Part shown: piece after piece, positions 62,468-64,000 of the stretch | Numbering within the stretch: the first letter of the stretch is position 1 | How the letters are laid out: every line of letters starts with the position of its first letter | DNA from: Patiria pectinifera | Taxonomy: Eukaryota; Echinodermata; Asteroidea; Valvatida; Asterinidae | Assembly: GCA_029964075.1 (NCBI GenBank) | Contig: CM057130.1 | Coordinates: 7,254,001-7,318,000 of the forward strand | DNA: 64,000 nucleotides | Reading direction: 5' to 3' | Translations under genes and position numbers: made by a program | Notes under the pieces: generated by a model | Databases searched by the model: none | Told to the model about the DNA's origin: nothing | What the model saw: the letters and a program-made list of their open reading frames with translations, nothing else

Positions 62468-64000
62468 CTGCAAGGAGAGAGGAGAAAAATCATTTGTAGA
62501 TATTGTAATTATTATTCACCTCTGGAAATGAAACCAAGAATGCCTCAAAAGCACCGCAGTACTGCAGCTAACAAGCTTGAAGAAACCTGTAGAGAGAAGA
62601 CAATGTAAAAATGTTCAGTTTATAAGTAAAAAAAAAACTTAAAAACCTGGGATTTATGATAACTGTAAATCTAATGAAATCAAAATGGACATCAAGACAT
62701 CAACGTGTAACCAAATTTCAACAACAAATTTCAAAGAGGAGTTGCTTTCGTTAAGGCGTTGCGAATTGATTTCTATGACTAAATCTGTTTGTAATTTTTG
62801 TCTTTTAATAGGCAAAGAAAATATGACTCGGGGGGATTGGAACTCGACACCTCTGGACATCGGATTGAAATCCAGAGCAACTGTCTCCTCCAGTGTCTGC
62901 ATGTTTAAACAATTACTCTCAATATGTCTATCATTAAGGCTTTATCACTGACAGCAGGTCAGTTTGGAGATTTTTTTAAATAACTGGAAGATCCGTCACA
63001 ATTTAAAACAATTTAGAGGCCACGTATGTTGAAGCAACTCCAGATAAAATTGCCGTCAGACAAAGTTTCCTTCAGCTGGAAATAGAATACATTCTTCCCC
63101 CTCATTTGTCGCTTTTCTCAAGATCTGATCACAGGGCATGAATCTACTTCAAACTATCCTTCAACTCCATGGCAAGTGAGATTCTTAATTTCCTCTGCAA
63201 CCAAAGCAAACATTCCGCTTTTACTGGATTTCCTGTTTCCACTTGTCAAAGAAAACAAGGACAGCACAACTGAAGTCTGGAAAGATTAAGGCATCAAACA
63301 AAACATGCCAGGATTTGAGTGTAAAGACGAAAACTCAGTGGAAATGCGACCATCTGTTTCTGATGCTCAGCCCAGTGACAAGACAGATGCTCTGACCAAA
63401 GATGGCATCTGCTGATGGATTGGCTAACAGTCCGAGGGATGGAGTATCTGTCATAAAAAAAATTGCAGATGAGACCTTGCTTCCAAGCAAGGCCAAAAAC
63501 CTCATTGATTAATTATTGTATATTTTACTGTCCTCTCCCTACTTTGGAAAGACTTCAAAATGGGTTTCTCGGAGCTCTCGCTCAAAAGATGAAAGGGCCG
63601 CCTCCAGCAAGGCCAAAGTGGACAGACACCTCTAAACGCGATAAATTTTTCACACGGCCATTTTACTTTCCGGGCGGTTCAATTTTTTAAAAGCATCTTC
63701 GAATGGCTCAAGGTAAGATTTATGTAAGTGTCGGTCCAGACTGGACAGTGCGGCAAGGTTGTTTGCGATTGTTTCATCCTTTGCAATCGGTGGAGAAGTG
63801 AACCTGTCAAATCCTATCTTATCTATACTCTAACAAATAGAGCGACGAGCCATTTATTATTAAATTTTGGGTGTCGGTCCGTTTTTCATTTTTTAAGATG
63901 CCAGACCTTTTTCCATAATCAAGGCTATCCGTGTAATGCCTGATTGCATGATTTATTATTTTTTTATCTTTTTTTTTGGTAATGAAACCAAGGATTCCTC
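62468..64000 (-). other. intron upstream of exon A, nothing recognised
   Basis: Ends in the pyrimidine-rich acceptor of exon A. No further exon of the gene could be identified up to the window edge. Scattered 60-90 codon open frames on both strands show no motif. Confidence 0.55.

Noticed and set aside
63463..63725. Plus-strand frame and a short ATGGCTCAAG|GTAAGATT pattern suggesting a divergent gene's first exon
   Set aside because: The 75-codon frame has no motif and stops before the donor. An exon of ten coding bases with no downstream exon in view cannot be supported.

Overview
This is animal nuclear DNA: AT-rich, intron-dominated and full of short transposon remnants. It carries one recognisable gene, on the minus strand, occupying about 12.4-62.5 kb. 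Twelve coding exons join in frame into at least 2201 codons that end in a stop at 12442. The N-terminal coiled coil (exons at 62240-62467, 61800-61889, 41173-41304, 40050-40088 and 28248-28370) reads almost like the vertebrate Nck-associated protein 5 family (NCKAP5 / NCKAP5L). The 5' end of the gene lies beyond the right edge of the window. The host is probably an invertebrate deuterostome, most likely an echinoderm and perhaps a sea star. That guess rests on the single NCKAP5-type gene, a tRNA-derived SINE of a type I associate with echinoderms, the frequent TACATGTA motifs and the MITE content. It is an inference, not a measurement.

Layout: 1-1.7 kb is intergenic, with a SINE tail and a foldback element. 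1.7-8.4 kb is a composite block: three direct copies of a ~520-550 bp module alternate with two arrays of a ~67 bp satellite, and the larger array contains a recent ~828 bp tandem duplication. 8.4-12.0 kb is intergenic with decayed MITEs. 12.0-12.44 kb is the probable 3' UTR. 12.44-23.6 kb holds the dense 3' half of the gene: a 3.4 kb Ser/Pro-rich exon, a 1.67 kb exon with two SxIP microtubule plus-end motifs, and the C-terminus. 23.6-62.5 kb holds small coiled-coil exons separated by introns of up to 20.5 kb, which contain MITEs, a SINE, minisatellites and one dead non-LTR retrotransposon fragment. Two short ATG-starting open exons with consensus donors, at 31184-31264 and 43637-43729, fit in phase to the next coding exon and look like alternative first exons.

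Other features of note: decayed copies of the 3' ends of two exons lie in the introns just downstream of them. Every intron is phase 0 except the one next to one of these duplications. The K-L intron is three-quarters one MITE. Several MITE families share TTAAAG-type termini.

The encoded protein is inferred to be a cytoskeletal, EB-binding, Nck-interacting scaffold: coiled coil at the N-terminus, a long disordered Ser/Pro-rich middle, basic SxIP motifs, and an acidic/serine-rich C-terminus. I see no other protein-coding gene, no intact tRNA or rRNA gene, and no CRISPR array.
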